Shown here in pieces: positions 23,017-31,390 of a DNA stretch of 32,726 nucleotides. Each line of letters opens with the position of its first letter. Positions within the stretch are counted from its first letter, which is position 1. The notes under the pieces were generated by a model. The model made no database searches. It was given only the letters and a program-made list of their open reading frames with translations, and had not been told where the DNA came from. The DNA is from CAKUIA01 sp034180465 (GTDB lineage Bacteria > Verrucomicrobiota > Verrucomicrobiia > Opitutales > Intestinicryptomonadaceae): assembly GCA_034180465.1 (NCBI GenBank), contig JAXFOH010000004.1:1-32726 (forward strand). The letters run 5' to 3'. The position numbers were made by a program, and so were the translations under genes.

Positions 23017-25860
23017 TTAAAGTTTTTCGGGGATGGTTCTTGTAAGCGTTTCGTATGTAAAGTGAATGTCGCTTGCGTTCTTTTCGATGGGAATTTCCAC
23101 CAAAATTTTTGCGCTTTCGTTCGGCAAAAGGTTAAAGAAGCCGTCCGAAAAATATGCGGGTAAAATCCTTTCGCCTTTTGCGTTGCGGGCGTTTAGCTTT
23201 ATGGAGGAGGCGGTAAACGCGCTTTTGTTTTTAAGGGTAAACTCGTAAATTGCAAAGCCGTTCTTTTGGCTTTTTGCAATTTCGCCATCTATTGCCAGAC
23301 TGGGCTTGCCAACGCTTAGCATTGCCCTTCTGTCGGAGGGGTTTTTCGGGTTTTTCCAATAGTCGTTTTGCGCCAAAATTTGCCCCGACTTTTCGAGTGT
23401 TGTTCTAATTAAAACGCACTCGTTTAAGCTTTCGGGAAATTCAACCTTAAAGGTTTCGGTTTTGTCGTTCGCCAAAAGCGTTGCCGCTTGCGATTTTTGC
23501 CAAAGCAGTTCGCCCTTTGCCGAATATACTTTTGCCGAAACCGTAATGTCGGGCATAGATTCAAAGTTGTTGTTTACTGCAACCACTTTAAAGTCGCTTA
23601 AATTCATTTGAACGTGTAGCGGCTGGCAGGCTTTCATTGTGCCGAAATATGCGCCAGTTGTTTCGTAGTCCCACGAATATGTCTGCCAGGTCATGCTCGG
23701 CCATGCGGGGTGGCTCATCCACAGCATAAGTCCCGTTGTGTCGTCCCACAAATGCGCAAAGCGGCCTTCAAACATTGCCCTGTAAGACTCGTAGTTAAGC
23801 ACCTGCGCCTTTGCGCAAAATTCGGCTTCGTTTTGGCTTTTTTTGCCAAAGTCGTCCTCCAGCGCGCTGTAATATTCCTGCCTAAAGTGCCCGTTGTGTA
23901 GGTCGTGGTGAACCCATGTGTCGCTTACTGGCCAAAGGTCTTTTTCGGGTATAAAGCTGCGTACGGTTTCCGCCGTAGGTATCGAAAAACTGCCTATTTC
24001 GGTATTAAAGCCGCGGCTTGTGCCGCCATAGTAAAAGGCTGCGTCTTTAAAGTAGCGGTATGGGCCGCTGGTTCTCATATTAACAAAGCGAGAATTTGGT
24101 ATGTAGTAGCGCGTGCCGTCGTATTCGGCAATAAGCTTTGCCAAGTCGGCGTTAAGCTCTTCTGTTACATAGCCTTCGTTTTTCGGGCACCAGAATATAA
24201 TTGAAGGGTGGTTTCTGTAGCGAAGCACAACATCTTTTGCGTTTTGCACAAACAACGCCTCGTCTTGCGCCCTTAGGTTGTAGTTTTGGGTAGACGACCA
24301 AAAATCGTTCCACACAAGCATTCCGTATTCGTCGCAAAGTTCGTAAAATTCTTCCTGGGTTGTTTCGCCCGTCCAGTTGCGGATTATGTTAAAGTTCTGC
24401 CTCTTTTGAAGTTCGAAGTAGGGGATTAACTTTTCGCGCGAAATACGTTTCATCGCGTCGTCTATGCCCCAGTTGCCGCCTTTAACAAAAACTTTTTTGC
24501 CGTTAATCTTTACAATCAAATAAGGGGTTTTTTCGGCAGAGGGGGTAAAGGCGCTTAAATTTGCGTCTTTTAAAACTTTGGGGGCAACCATTCTGTCGGC
24601 AACCTCGCGGCGCTTTGAATTGTCGAAGGGGGAGGTTTTATTTTTGTAGCCCTCTATGGGGTTAAATTCGGCGAAAAATCCATTCTTTTCGGGAAGGTCT
24701 ACCATCATTAAATAGCTGATTTCCCTTACGCCGAAGCGCACAAGCTTTTTGTCGCTTACAACGCCGTTTTCGGAAACCGAAATGTCGGCAAAATACAGGT
24801 TTTGTTCGCCCATATTGTTTGGCCACCAAAGCCTTGGGCTTTTCATTTGCATTTCAAACTCAACATTTTTGCTTTCGTTTGCCTTAAGCGAAACCGATTT
24901 TTCTAGCGTTTTGCCATCTATTGTGCATTTAACGGTAAATGTCTTTTTTGCGTTCGACTTGTTCAATACTGGAACGCTTGCCGAAATTTTTGCTAAGTCG
25001 CATTTGGGGAGATTTAAATCAGTTTTTACAAAGGCGTCGCCTATAGAGGCCGAGTTTGTAAATTTAATTTCTATGTCGCGCCAAATGCCGCTGTTGCGGT
25101 CGCGTATGGTGGGTATCCAGTCCCAGCCTTCAGAGCATATGAATGTAGGGCCGTCTAGGCACAATGTGCCGCCGTTTGGCCCCTGGCCCGAGCGGTCGGA
25201 TTCTTCGTGGGCAATGCCAACATTCGGGGGAGGGCATACTCTTATTGCCAAAATATTTTTACCGCTTTTGTTTACAATGTTTGTTATGTCGAAATAGCCT
25301 CTTATAAACGCGCCCTTGGTTTGCCCAAGTTTTTTGCCGTTTAGCCAAATATCTGCTTTATAGTTTATGCCGTTAATAACAAGCTGTATGTTTTCGCCTT
25401 TATTTGCAAGGACGCCAAGCTCGAATTCGGTTCTAAAGAACCAGTTTTTGCGGCAGATTGTGTCGGGAATGTAAAAGTTGTTTAGCCCATAGTAGGGGTT
25501 GGGGTATACACCGCTATCTACCAAAGTTTGCAAAATGGTTCCCGGTACGGTTGCGTTAAATTCGTTTTCGCCCGCCGAAAAATTGTCGGCAAAAATATTT
25601 ACGGGCGAAGACACAACGCAGTCTTCTTCAAACATAGTCCAGCCGTTCCGCAATGCGAACGAGTTGTGCGACTTTTCCACAAAGTCGTTTTGCGCCTTGA
25701 TAAAAGGCTTGCGCTGCGAGGGTTGCGGGGCTGCCTTTGCCTTTGGCAGCATATCCTGCGTTTGCGCCCTGCGAAGTCCGAAGTTGTCTGCGGCAAACAA
25801 TGTTGCCGTCAAAATCGAGGCAAACGCCAATGCCGAAATTATAGTTTTTGTTTTCATCAT
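23017..25860 (-). CDS. Exported GH2 beta-mannosidase-like glycoside hydrolase
   Basis: A large exported glycosidase of 947 residues from the ATG at 25860. After a signal peptide (ISALAFASILTATLFA), the GH2 pattern runs as a sugar-binding jelly-roll domain (GINYKADIWLNGKKLGQTKG), two Ig-like domains and a TIM barrel. In the barrel, KGGNWGIDDAMKRI and ELCDEYGMLVWNDF are typical of the beta-mannosidase/exo-beta-glucosaminidase branch. The acid/base Glu is in FWCPKNEG near residue 562 and the nucleophile Glu in NTEIGSFSIPT near 621. It would release terminal beta-mannose or a related residue. It belongs to the same-strand locus as the GH92, ROK and GmhA genes but has its own promoter, since a terminator separates it from ROK. 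Earlier GTG and ATG codons at 25902 and 25893 would add a charged stretch before the signal peptide and are not favoured. Confidence 0.9.
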   Translation of the reverse strand: MMKTKTIISALAFASILTATLFAADNFGLRRAQTQDMLPKAKAAPQPSQRKPFIKAQNDFVEKSHNSFALRNGWTMFEEDCVVSSPVNIFADNFSAGENEFNATVPGTILQTLVDSGVYPNPYYGLNNFYIPDTICRKNWFFRTEFELGVLANKGENIQLVINGINYKADIWLNGKKLGQTKGAFIRGYFDITNIVNKSGKNILAIRVCPPPNVGIAHEESDRSGQGPNGGTLCLDGPTFICSEGWDWIPTIRDRNSGIWRDIEIKFTNSASIGDAFVKTDLNLPKCDLAKISASVPVLNKSNAKKTFTVKCTIDGKTLEKSVSLKANESKNVEFEMQMKSPRLWWPNNMGEQNLYFADISVSENGVVSDKKLVRFGVREISYLMMVDLPEKNGFFAEFNPIEGYKNKTSPFDNSKRREVADRMVAPKVLKDANLSAFTPSAEKTPYLIVKINGKKVFVKGGNWGIDDAMKRISREKLIPYFELQKRQNFNIIRNWTGETTQEEFYELCDEYGMLVWNDFWSSTQNYNLRAQDEALFVQNAKDVVLRYRNHPSIIFWCPKNEGYVTEELNADLAKLIAEYDGTRYYIPNSRFVNMRTSGPYRYFKDAAFYYGGTSRGFNTEIGSFSIPTAETVRSFIPEKDLWPVSDTWVHHDLHNGHFRQEYYSALEDDFGKKSQNEAEFCAKAQVLNYESYRAMFEGRFAHLWDDTTGLMLWMSHPAWPSMTWQTYSWDYETTGAYFGTMKACQPLHVQMNLSDFKVVAVNNNFESMPDITVSAKVYSAKGELLWQKSQAATLLANDKTETFKVEFPESLNECVLIRTTLEKSGQILAQNDYWKNPKNPSDRRAMLSVGKPSLAIDGEIAKSQKNGFAIYEFTLKNKSAFTASSIKLNARNAKGERILPAYFSDGFFNLLPNESAKILVEIPIEKNASDIHFTYETLTRTIPEKL

Positions 25861-25885
25861 ATATTTTGCTGTTAATTTCTTTTTG

Positions 25886-25904
25886 CCGTGCATATACGGC
25901 ACGG
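25886..25904 (-). repeat. Inverted repeat in the GH2 5' leader
   Basis: CCGTGC (25886-25891) and GCACGG (25899-25904) are perfect arms around a 7-base spacer. From the promoter position it would form a hairpin at the very 5' end of the message, a usual place for an RNA-stabilising stem; a second operator is also possible. Confidence 0.45.
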
Positions 25905-25918
25905 TTTAATCTGCAAAA

Positions 25919-25956
25919 AAACTACGAAAAACGCGGAACGCTGTCAAAACGTTTTG
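25919..25956 (-). promoter_or_regulatory. Promoter and LacI-type operator of the GH2 gene
   Basis: On the minus strand a consensus TTGACA (forward 25942-25947) stands 17 bases before TAGTTT (forward 25919-25924). The perfect 12-base palindrome CAAAACGTTTTG (25945-25956) overlaps the -35 box. A central CG in an A/T-rich palindrome is the usual signature of LacI/GalR-family operators, and the position would block RNA polymerase. No LacI-type gene is in the window. Confidence 0.6.
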
Positions 25957-25984
25957 GCAAAGAGGAAGACTATTTTTTTTAAAA

Positions 25985-26026
25985 ACAAAAAAAGCGCCAA
26001 AAAGCAAAAATGCTTTAGGGTGCTTT
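25985..26026 (-). terminator. Terminator of the ROK kinase gene
   Basis: On the minus strand AAAGCACC...AAAGCA pairs with TGCTTT...GGCGCTTT, with small internal loops (forward 25991-25998 and 26001-26006 against 26011-26026), followed by a T run interrupted by G. It separates the GH92-ROK operon from the GH2 gene. Confidence 0.75.
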
Positions 26027-26049
26027 TTTGGATAAATGTTTAAAACTTT

Positions 26050-27030
26050 TTATTTAAGCGCATAGGCCGCAAGCGAAAGGGCGGCAAAGTCGCCTATATT
26101 TTCTCCGAGGGCGGCAGGCAAGACTTTGCATACCTTTGCGGAAACGGGCAATGCTTCTTTGTCGATAACCTTTTTAGCTTCGCTCCACAAAAGCTTTTTA
26201 GACCTTGTGAATATGCTGCCTATAATAACTGCTTGCGGGTTTAGTATGTCAATTATCATAGAAAGGCCTATGCCAAGGTAGTGTCCGCTAATTGCATATA
26301 CTTCCTTTGCAAGGGCATCGCCTTTGTCGGCGCAGTCTGCAATAACTTTTGCGTTTATGTCGTTTAAAGCCGAAAGGTCTTTGCAAAAGGCTACCGATTG
26401 TCCCATCTGCAATTTTTCCATGGCCTTCATTTTGCCTATTTGAGCAATTCCGCTTCCGCTGCAAAAGCCTTCAAACGAGCCGCATTTGCCGTAGCCAGTG
26501 CCGCCGAAATCGGCAAGCCTTACATGGCCTACTTCGCCTGCGTTGTCGTTTGTACCCGAATAGAGCTTGCCGTCTAAAATAAGGCCCGCGCCCAAACCCG
26601 TGCCGAAAGTCATAAACACAACGTTGTCTAGCCCGCGCCCTGCGCCGAATTTCCACTCCGCCAAAGCGCATGCGTTTGCATCGTTTTGCAAAAGGGTTTT
26701 TACCCCGAATTCCTTTTCAAAAGCCTTTACAATTTCTATATTGTTCCAGCCGGGCAGGTTTGGGGGAGACATAACAACGCCCCTTTTGCTGTCAAGCGGC
26801 CCGCCGCAGCTTATGCCTATGGCGGAAATATCCGACTTTTGCAGTTTTGCCTTCTTTAAAATCTTTTTAGAGACTTCAAAGAACGTGTTTATAGTTTTTT
26901 TCGGGTTGCCGACAAAAGTTGCAAACTTTTCCTTTGCGGAAATTTTAATGTTTTCCTTTTCGTCGAGAACGCCGAGGGTAACGGCGCATTTTGTGCCGCC
27001 AACGTCTATCCCCAATAAGTATTTAGCCAT
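26050..27030 (-). CDS. ROK-family sugar kinase
   Basis: A cytoplasmic ROK (repressor/ORF/kinase) protein of 326 residues, lacking the N-terminal helix-turn-helix, so a kinase rather than a repressor. LLGIDVGGTKCA is the phosphate-1 motif, ISCGGPLD follows, the catalytic Asp is in LLQNDANACALAEW, and FGTGLGAGLIL and EVGHVRL complete the sugar site. The usual zinc motif CxCGxxGCxE is replaced by GYGKCGSFEGFCSG, so the normal Cys set is missing. Family members phosphorylate glucose, mannose, fructose, GlcNAc or allose; with two mannosidases nearby, mannose is a reasonable guess. The ATG at 27030 lies 7 bases after the GH92 stop. A TTG codon farther upstream would overlap GH92 and is not used. 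Confidence 0.9.
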   Translation of the reverse strand: MAKYLLGIDVGGTKCAVTLGVLDEKENIKISAKEKFATFVGNPKKTINTFFEVSKKILKKAKLQKSDISAIGISCGGPLDSKRGVVMSPPNLPGWNNIEIVKAFEKEFGVKTLLQNDANACALAEWKFGAGRGLDNVVFMTFGTGLGAGLILDGKLYSGTNDNAGEVGHVRLADFGGTGYGKCGSFEGFCSGSGIAQIGKMKAMEKLQMGQSVAFCKDLSALNDINAKVIADCADKGDALAKEVYAISGHYLGIGLSMIIDILNPQAVIIGSIFTRSKKLLWSEAKKVIDKEALPVSAKVCKVLPAALGENIGDFAALSLAAYALK

Positions 27031-27037
27031 AATAAAA

Positions 27038-29260
27038 TTATTTGCACATTTCAAACTCTAGCACGCCGCCGTTCATAACGTCTTTGTGCGAGATTGTCTT
27101 TTTGTTGTAGGGTTTGCCGTTAAGTTTAACCGCCTTAACGTATTTGTTTTCCCTAGAGAAATTGTGGGCGATAATTTCGAATTTCTTGCCGTCTTTAAGG
27201 TTTATAACCGCTTTTTCAAGCTGGGGTGCGCCCAAAACATATTCCGCCGAAATGGGGCTTACAGGGTAAAAACCCATTGCCGAGAATATGTACCATGCGC
27301 TCATTTGTCCGCAGTCGTCGTTGCCGCAAAGGCCGTCGGGCTTGTTTAGGTAGAATTTATCGAAAACTTCCCTTACCAATTCCGCCGTTCTGCGGGGCTG
27401 GTCTGCCAAAGCAAAGAGGTATACAATGTGGTGGCTAGGCTCGTTGCCGTGAACATACTGGCCGATTAAGCCTGTAATGTCGGCACTTTTGCGCGCGTTC
27501 TTGTTGCTGTCTTCGGCAACAAAAAGGTGGTTAAGCCTTTCGCAGAAAGCTTCGTTCGAGCCGAAAAGCTTTATCAAGCCCATGGGGTCGTGCTGAACGT
27601 GCCAGGTGTATTGCCATGCGCTGCCTTCGGTGTAGTCGCCGCCAAACGATTCGGCATGCGAAAATTGGAAGGGGCTAAAGGGCTCTCTCCAGTTGCCCTT
27701 GCTGTCGCGGCCGCGCATAAATTTTGTGGTAGGATCAAACAGGTTTTTGTAGAAGTTCGAACGCTTTGTAAAGTGTTCTTCAATGAACTTGTTGCCCAAA
27801 ACTTTTGCCGAAGCTGCCACGCATGCGTCGTTATATGTTGCCTCCATTGTAGACGAAACCGATTCGGTTTTCATTACGTCGAAGGGGAAATAGCCGCATT
27901 TTTCGTAGTCTATCCAAGGCGACTTTTTGTGGGGAACGGTAGAGGAAACTACCATTGCATCTAACGCCTTTTGGCGGTCGAAACCGTTAAAGCCCTTAAC
28001 TATTGCTTCGCCTAATACGCTTATTGCGTGATTGCCTATCATGCAATGTGTTTCATAGCCCCAATATACGTTAACGGGCAAGTAGCCCTTTGTTTCATAG
28101 TGGGCAAGCATATCGTTTATAAACATGTCCACCTTTTCGGGCGTCAAGATTGTGTAGAGGGGGTGGGCCGCCCTGTAGGTGTCCCACAAGCTCCAAGAGC
28201 TATGATAGCTTTTTGTATGCGACTTTTTAACTTGGCCGTTTGTTGCTGTATAAGAGCCGTCTACATCGCACAAATTGTTGGGTTGCACAAACAAGTGATA
28301 CATGCTTGTGTAGAAGTTTTCTAGCGAAGCTTCGTCGCCCTTTGCGTCTATTAGGCCCAAAATTTTGTTCCACTTTGCCTTGTTGTTTGCAACGGTTTGC
28401 TTAAAGTTCCAGCCGTCCAGCTCGCTTTTCATATTAAGCTTTGCGCCTTCTTTAGATGCGGTAGACATTGCAATTTTTACCCTAAGCGTTTCGCCCTTCT
28501 TTAATCCGAACTGCAAAGCCCATTTGGGGGCTTTTTCGGTGGCCGCCCCCATCTTTACTTGGGTAAGCTTTAAAATGGGTTTGTCGAAAACAACGTAAAA
28601 ATAAACTTTGCGGTTTGTGAAGCCCGCCGTTCTTACATAGCCAGAAATTGCATTTGGAGCATTGTCGTTAAGCAACGCCGCAATTTCGCCGAAAAGCGTT
28701 GTGGGCTTTAAGGTTTCCGTGTCGATAGAGCACTCTAACACGCGGCGCGCAGGGTTGCCGCCCATGCCGCTTTGGAAGTTAAAGAAAAGCCCCCCGTTGT
28801 CTTCGTCGAACTTAATTTCGTAGAAGGCGACTCGTTCGGTTGCGGTAATGTTTACCTCTGCTTTCGCGTCGTCTAGGTATACTTTATACAGGCCAATTTC
28901 CGAGCTTTCGTTCTTTTTGTCGAACGCGCTTTTGTACGACTTTTTAACGGGATCGCCAACAAAGGGCATAAAGGCAACGTCGCCAAAGTCGGAGCAGCCC
29001 GTGCCGTTCATGTGTGTTTGTCCGAAAGAGATTATGGCTTTGTCGTCGTAATTATAGCCGCTGCAGTATTTCCAGCTATATTGGCCTGTTTCGGGCCCGG
29101 GTTGAACCAAGCCGAAGGGCATTGTAGGCCCCGGGAATGTGTGTCCTACATAGGCGGTTCCCACAAAGGGTTTTACATACTGTGCGGGATTTTCCACCCC
29201 AAAGCAACCAGCCGCGGCAATTATTGCCGAAGCAAACAATGCAGTTGTTTTCAATTTCAT
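27038..29260 (-). CDS. Exported GH92 alpha-mannosidase
   Basis: A 740-residue GH92 exo-alpha-mannosidase; these calcium-dependent enzymes remove terminal alpha-linked mannose from N-glycans and yeast mannan. Signal sequence MKLKTTALFASAIIAAAGCF ends in AAGC, so it may be a lipoprotein, although the lipobox lacks the usual Leu. GH92 hallmarks are VKPFVGTAYVGHTFPGPTMP near the N-terminus, FGQTHMNGTGCSDFGDVAFM, the catalytic-domain segments GSAWQYTWHVQHDP and GNEPSHHIVYLF, and GNDDCGQMSAWYIFSAMGFY. AGAGGAAA precedes the ATG at 29260. It lies 20 bases after the GmhA-type gene and 7 before ROK, forming one operon. Linkage specificity (alpha-1,2 or others) cannot be read. Confidence 0.95.
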   Translation of the reverse strand: MKLKTTALFASAIIAAAGCFGVENPAQYVKPFVGTAYVGHTFPGPTMPFGLVQPGPETGQYSWKYCSGYNYDDKAIISFGQTHMNGTGCSDFGDVAFMPFVGDPVKKSYKSAFDKKNESSEIGLYKVYLDDAKAEVNITATERVAFYEIKFDEDNGGLFFNFQSGMGGNPARRVLECSIDTETLKPTTLFGEIAALLNDNAPNAISGYVRTAGFTNRKVYFYVVFDKPILKLTQVKMGAATEKAPKWALQFGLKKGETLRVKIAMSTASKEGAKLNMKSELDGWNFKQTVANNKAKWNKILGLIDAKGDEASLENFYTSMYHLFVQPNNLCDVDGSYTATNGQVKKSHTKSYHSSWSLWDTYRAAHPLYTILTPEKVDMFINDMLAHYETKGYLPVNVYWGYETHCMIGNHAISVLGEAIVKGFNGFDRQKALDAMVVSSTVPHKKSPWIDYEKCGYFPFDVMKTESVSSTMEATYNDACVAASAKVLGNKFIEEHFTKRSNFYKNLFDPTTKFMRGRDSKGNWREPFSPFQFSHAESFGGDYTEGSAWQYTWHVQHDPMGLIKLFGSNEAFCERLNHLFVAEDSNKNARKSADITGLIGQYVHGNEPSHHIVYLFALADQPRRTAELVREVFDKFYLNKPDGLCGNDDCGQMSAWYIFSAMGFYPVSPISAEYVLGAPQLEKAVINLKDGKKFEIIAHNFSRENKYVKAVKLNGKPYNKKTISHKDVMNGGVLEFEMCK

Positions 29261-29280
29261 ATATAATTTTCCTCTCGTTG

Positions 29281-29844
29281 TTATTTCAAATTCTTTTCGA
29301 TATATTCAATTAAGATGTGCAATACCATTGTGTGCACTTCCTGAACTCTTGCGCCCGTGTTAGAGGGCACTACAATTTCAAAGTCGGCTTTGCCTTTGCA
29401 AATGCCGCCGCTTTTGCCGGTAACTAAAAAGGTTTTTACGCCCATTTGCTTTGCCTGCTCTATTGCGTTAAGCTGGTTTTTTGAATTGCCGCTAGAGCTG
29501 AACAAAACAAGCAAGTCGCCCGCTTTGCCGAAAGCTTCAAGCTGGCGCGAAAAAAGGTTGTCGTAGCCGAAATCGTTTGCAATGCAGGTTATGGCGGTAG
29601 GGTCTGCATTCAACGCCAAGCCGCGCAGAGCTTTGCGGTTGTTCTTATATCTGCCCGAAAGCTCTTCAGCCAAATGCATGGCGTCGGCCGCGCTGCCGCC
29701 GTTGCCGCACGAAAATATTGTGCCGCCATTATTTATACATTCGCTTGCATACAAAGCCGCCTTTTCGATTTCGGGAGCCAGCACTTTTGCGCTTTCCAAA
29801 ACCGCGCGCAATTCATCTATTTGTGTTTCTATAAAATTAGCCAT
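29281..29844 (-). CDS. gmhA: GmhA-type phosphoheptose isomerase (SIS domain)
   Basis: A cytoplasmic SIS-domain isomerase of 187 residues matching GmhA, which converts sedoheptulose 7-phosphate to D-glycero-D-manno-heptose 7-phosphate, the first step to LPS-core heptose. CGNGGSAADAMHLAEELSGR (46-65) contains the phosphate-binding Ser and the His57/Glu61 metal ligands; SRQLEAFGKAGD and FSSSGNSKN follow, and VQEVHTMVLHILIEYIE carries the remaining Gln and His ligands. All active-site residues I can identify are kept. Other heptose genes (gmhB, hldE, waa) are not in the window; instead the gene heads an operon with GH92 and ROK, so an additional or different sugar-phosphate role is possible. No ribosome site is seen before the ATG. 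Confidence 0.87.
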   Translation of the reverse strand: MANFIETQIDELRAVLESAKVLAPEIEKAALYASECINNGGTIFSCGNGGSAADAMHLAEELSGRYKNNRKALRGLALNADPTAITCIANDFGYDNLFSRQLEAFGKAGDLLVLFSSSGNSKNQLNAIEQAKQMGVKTFLVTGKSGGICKGKADFEIVVPSNTGARVQEVHTMVLHILIEYIEKNLK

Positions 29845-29887
29845 AGCGTTATTATTAAGTATTAAACGATTTATAGGTTAATCGAAA

Positions 29888-29930
29888 AAAAATTGCGATA
29901 CAAGCTTTTTTTCCGTGTATTGCAATTTTT
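29888..29930 (-). terminator. Terminator of the trp operon
   Basis: TTGCGATAC (29893-29901) and GTATTGCAA (29917-29925) pair over 9 bases with one G-U, 15-base loop, with an A tract on the left (a T run on the minus strand) and T residues on the right. It lies between the trpA stop and the gmhA start. Next to it a 5-base repeat, CGATT/AATCG (about 29867-29884), could be an operator for the gmhA operon. Confidence 0.8.
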
Positions 29931-29994
29931 TGTAAAGGCCGGGTTTTGTCGCAGATTTGGCCCGTATGCCGGGGCAGTTTTTTTCCAAACGATT

Positions 29995-30768
29995 TTACTT
30001 TTCCAGCTTTTCAAGGAAAAACCTAACCGCCTTTTCGGGGTTGTTGGGTTCTTGTGCCAGAGCCTTGATAAACGCGCTTCCTATAATAACGCCCGAAGAA
30101 TATCTGTTTGCCTTGTCCATTGTTTTTTTGTTCGAAATTCCGAAACCAATAAGGCGTTTATTTTTTAGGTTCATATCGTTAATGCGCTTAAAATATGCGC
30201 ACTGATTTTCGTCGAAATCGTCTTTTGTTCCCGTTACCGATGCGCTCGAAACCATATAGATAAACGAATCGGTTGCATTGTCTATTGCCCTTATTCTTTC
30301 GTCGGAGCTTTCGGGGCTTATCAGCATGACAATTTTTATGTCGTATTTTTCGCACAGGGCTTTGTAGTCGCGCTCGTACTCCTCAAGCGGCAGGTCGGGC
30401 AAAATCATGGCCGAAATGTTGCTCTCTTTGCACATCTTTAAGGTGTTTTCAAAACCGTAGTGCACAACCAAATTCAAATAGGTCATTAAAATTAAAACGG
30501 CATTCGTGTTCTTTAGCGCTTTAAGCTGTTCGAACATAAGCTGGGTTGTCATACCGTTTACAAGGGCCAAATGCGAGCTTTCCTGAATGGTTTGCCCGTC
30601 GGCTATGGGGTCTGAAAATGGCAGCCCTATTTCTATAAGGTCTACGCCGTTTTTATCGAGAGCCTCTATTATCTTTGTAGTGTCGTTCAAATTCGGGTAG
30701 CCCGCGGTAAAATACACCGAAAGCAGATTCTTATTCTTTTTTGCAAGCAGTTCGTTTAATTTATTCAT
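29995..30768 (-). CDS. trpA: Tryptophan synthase alpha chain
   Basis: The alpha subunit, which splits indole-3-glycerol phosphate to indole and glyceraldehyde-3-phosphate; indole passes to TrpB. It has 257 residues. The catalytic Glu46 is in GVDLIEIGLPFSDP and Asp57 in IADG. FIYMVSSASVTGTKDDFDEN and RLIGFGISNKKT are strongly reminiscent of Bacteroidota TrpA proteins. AAAGGA precedes the ATG at 30768. It is the last gene of the operon, 4 bases after trpF; trpB does not lie beside it, as is also true in Bacteroides, where trpB heads the operon. Confidence 0.96.
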   Translation of the reverse strand: MNKLNELLAKKNKNLLSVYFTAGYPNLNDTTKIIEALDKNGVDLIEIGLPFSDPIADGQTIQESSHLALVNGMTTQLMFEQLKALKNTNAVLILMTYLNLVVHYGFENTLKMCKESNISAMILPDLPLEEYERDYKALCEKYDIKIVMLISPESSDERIRAIDNATDSFIYMVSSASVTGTKDDFDENQCAYFKRINDMNLKNKRLIGFGISNKKTMDKANRYSSGVIIGSAFIKALAQEPNNPEKAVRFFLEKLEK

Positions 30769-30772
30769 AATT

Positions 30773-31390
30773 TTATCCTTTAATTTCTTTTATAAATTTT
30801 TTCAGTTTGTCGCAGTCTTTTAGTTTTAGTTCGTTTTCGAAGCGGCTGTTTAAATCTACTCCGAAAAGCATTTTGTTTTTTATCTTCAAAATATCTTCGG
30901 CGTCGTGTTCGCAAATGCCGCCGCTTAAAATAAAGGGCAGTTGCCATCGGTATTGCCCAAGCAAGTCCCAGTTAAATTTTTTGCCGCTGCCGCCGTAGGT
31001 GTCGCACTTGGCGTCCAGCAGGGCATAGTCGCAAACCGAAGCATAGAGCCCTATTTTTTCTAAATCGCCTTCGCCCGAAATTTGAAACGCCTTTATTACG
31101 GTAAAGCCAAGTGCCCTTGCCTCTTTGCAGAATTCGGGGCTTTCATTGCCGTGAAGCTGCACGGTTTTAATGTCTCTTTCCATGCAAATTTTGCGGATAT
31201 TTCCGATAGATTCGCCCACAAAAACGCCGACTTTTTGCGCGGCCTTAAAATTTTTTATAAAATCTATGTTAAGGCCAAACGCGTTGCGGGGCGACTTTTC
31301 GTAAAAGATAAAGCCAAGCATGTCGGGGCAAAGCGTCGATATTTTTTCGACGTTTTCGGCGTTTTTCATTCCGCAAATCTTTATTTTCAT
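30773..31390 (-). CDS. trpF: Phosphoribosylanthranilate isomerase
   Basis: Isomerises phosphoribosylanthranilate to CdRP, the third step of tryptophan synthesis. It has 205 residues. The catalytic Cys is in MKIKICGM at the N-terminus, and the general acid Asp in YALLDAKCDTYGGSG; VQLHGNES and LSGGI complete the TIM-barrel phosphate site. FGVDLNSRFEN at the end matches the family's GxDxSSG(V/L)E position, with Asn-Ser-Arg-Phe in place of Ser-Ser-Gly-Val, as I recall for Bacteroidota. Its start overlaps the trpC stop by 4 bases (ATGA). Confidence 0.95.
   Translation of the reverse strand: MKIKICGMKNAENVEKISTLCPDMLGFIFYEKSPRNAFGLNIDFIKNFKAAQKVGVFVGESIGNIRKICMERDIKTVQLHGNESPEFCKEARALGFTVIKAFQISGEGDLEKIGLYASVCDYALLDAKCDTYGGSGKKFNWDLLGQYRWQLPFILSGGICEHDAEDILKIKNKMLFGVDLNSRFENELKLKDCDKLKKFIKEIKG

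Noticed and set aside
25861..25902. GTG and ATG starts upstream of the GH2 signal peptide
   Set aside because: They would place a Lys-rich stretch before an otherwise normal signal peptide and overlap the leader inverted repeat.
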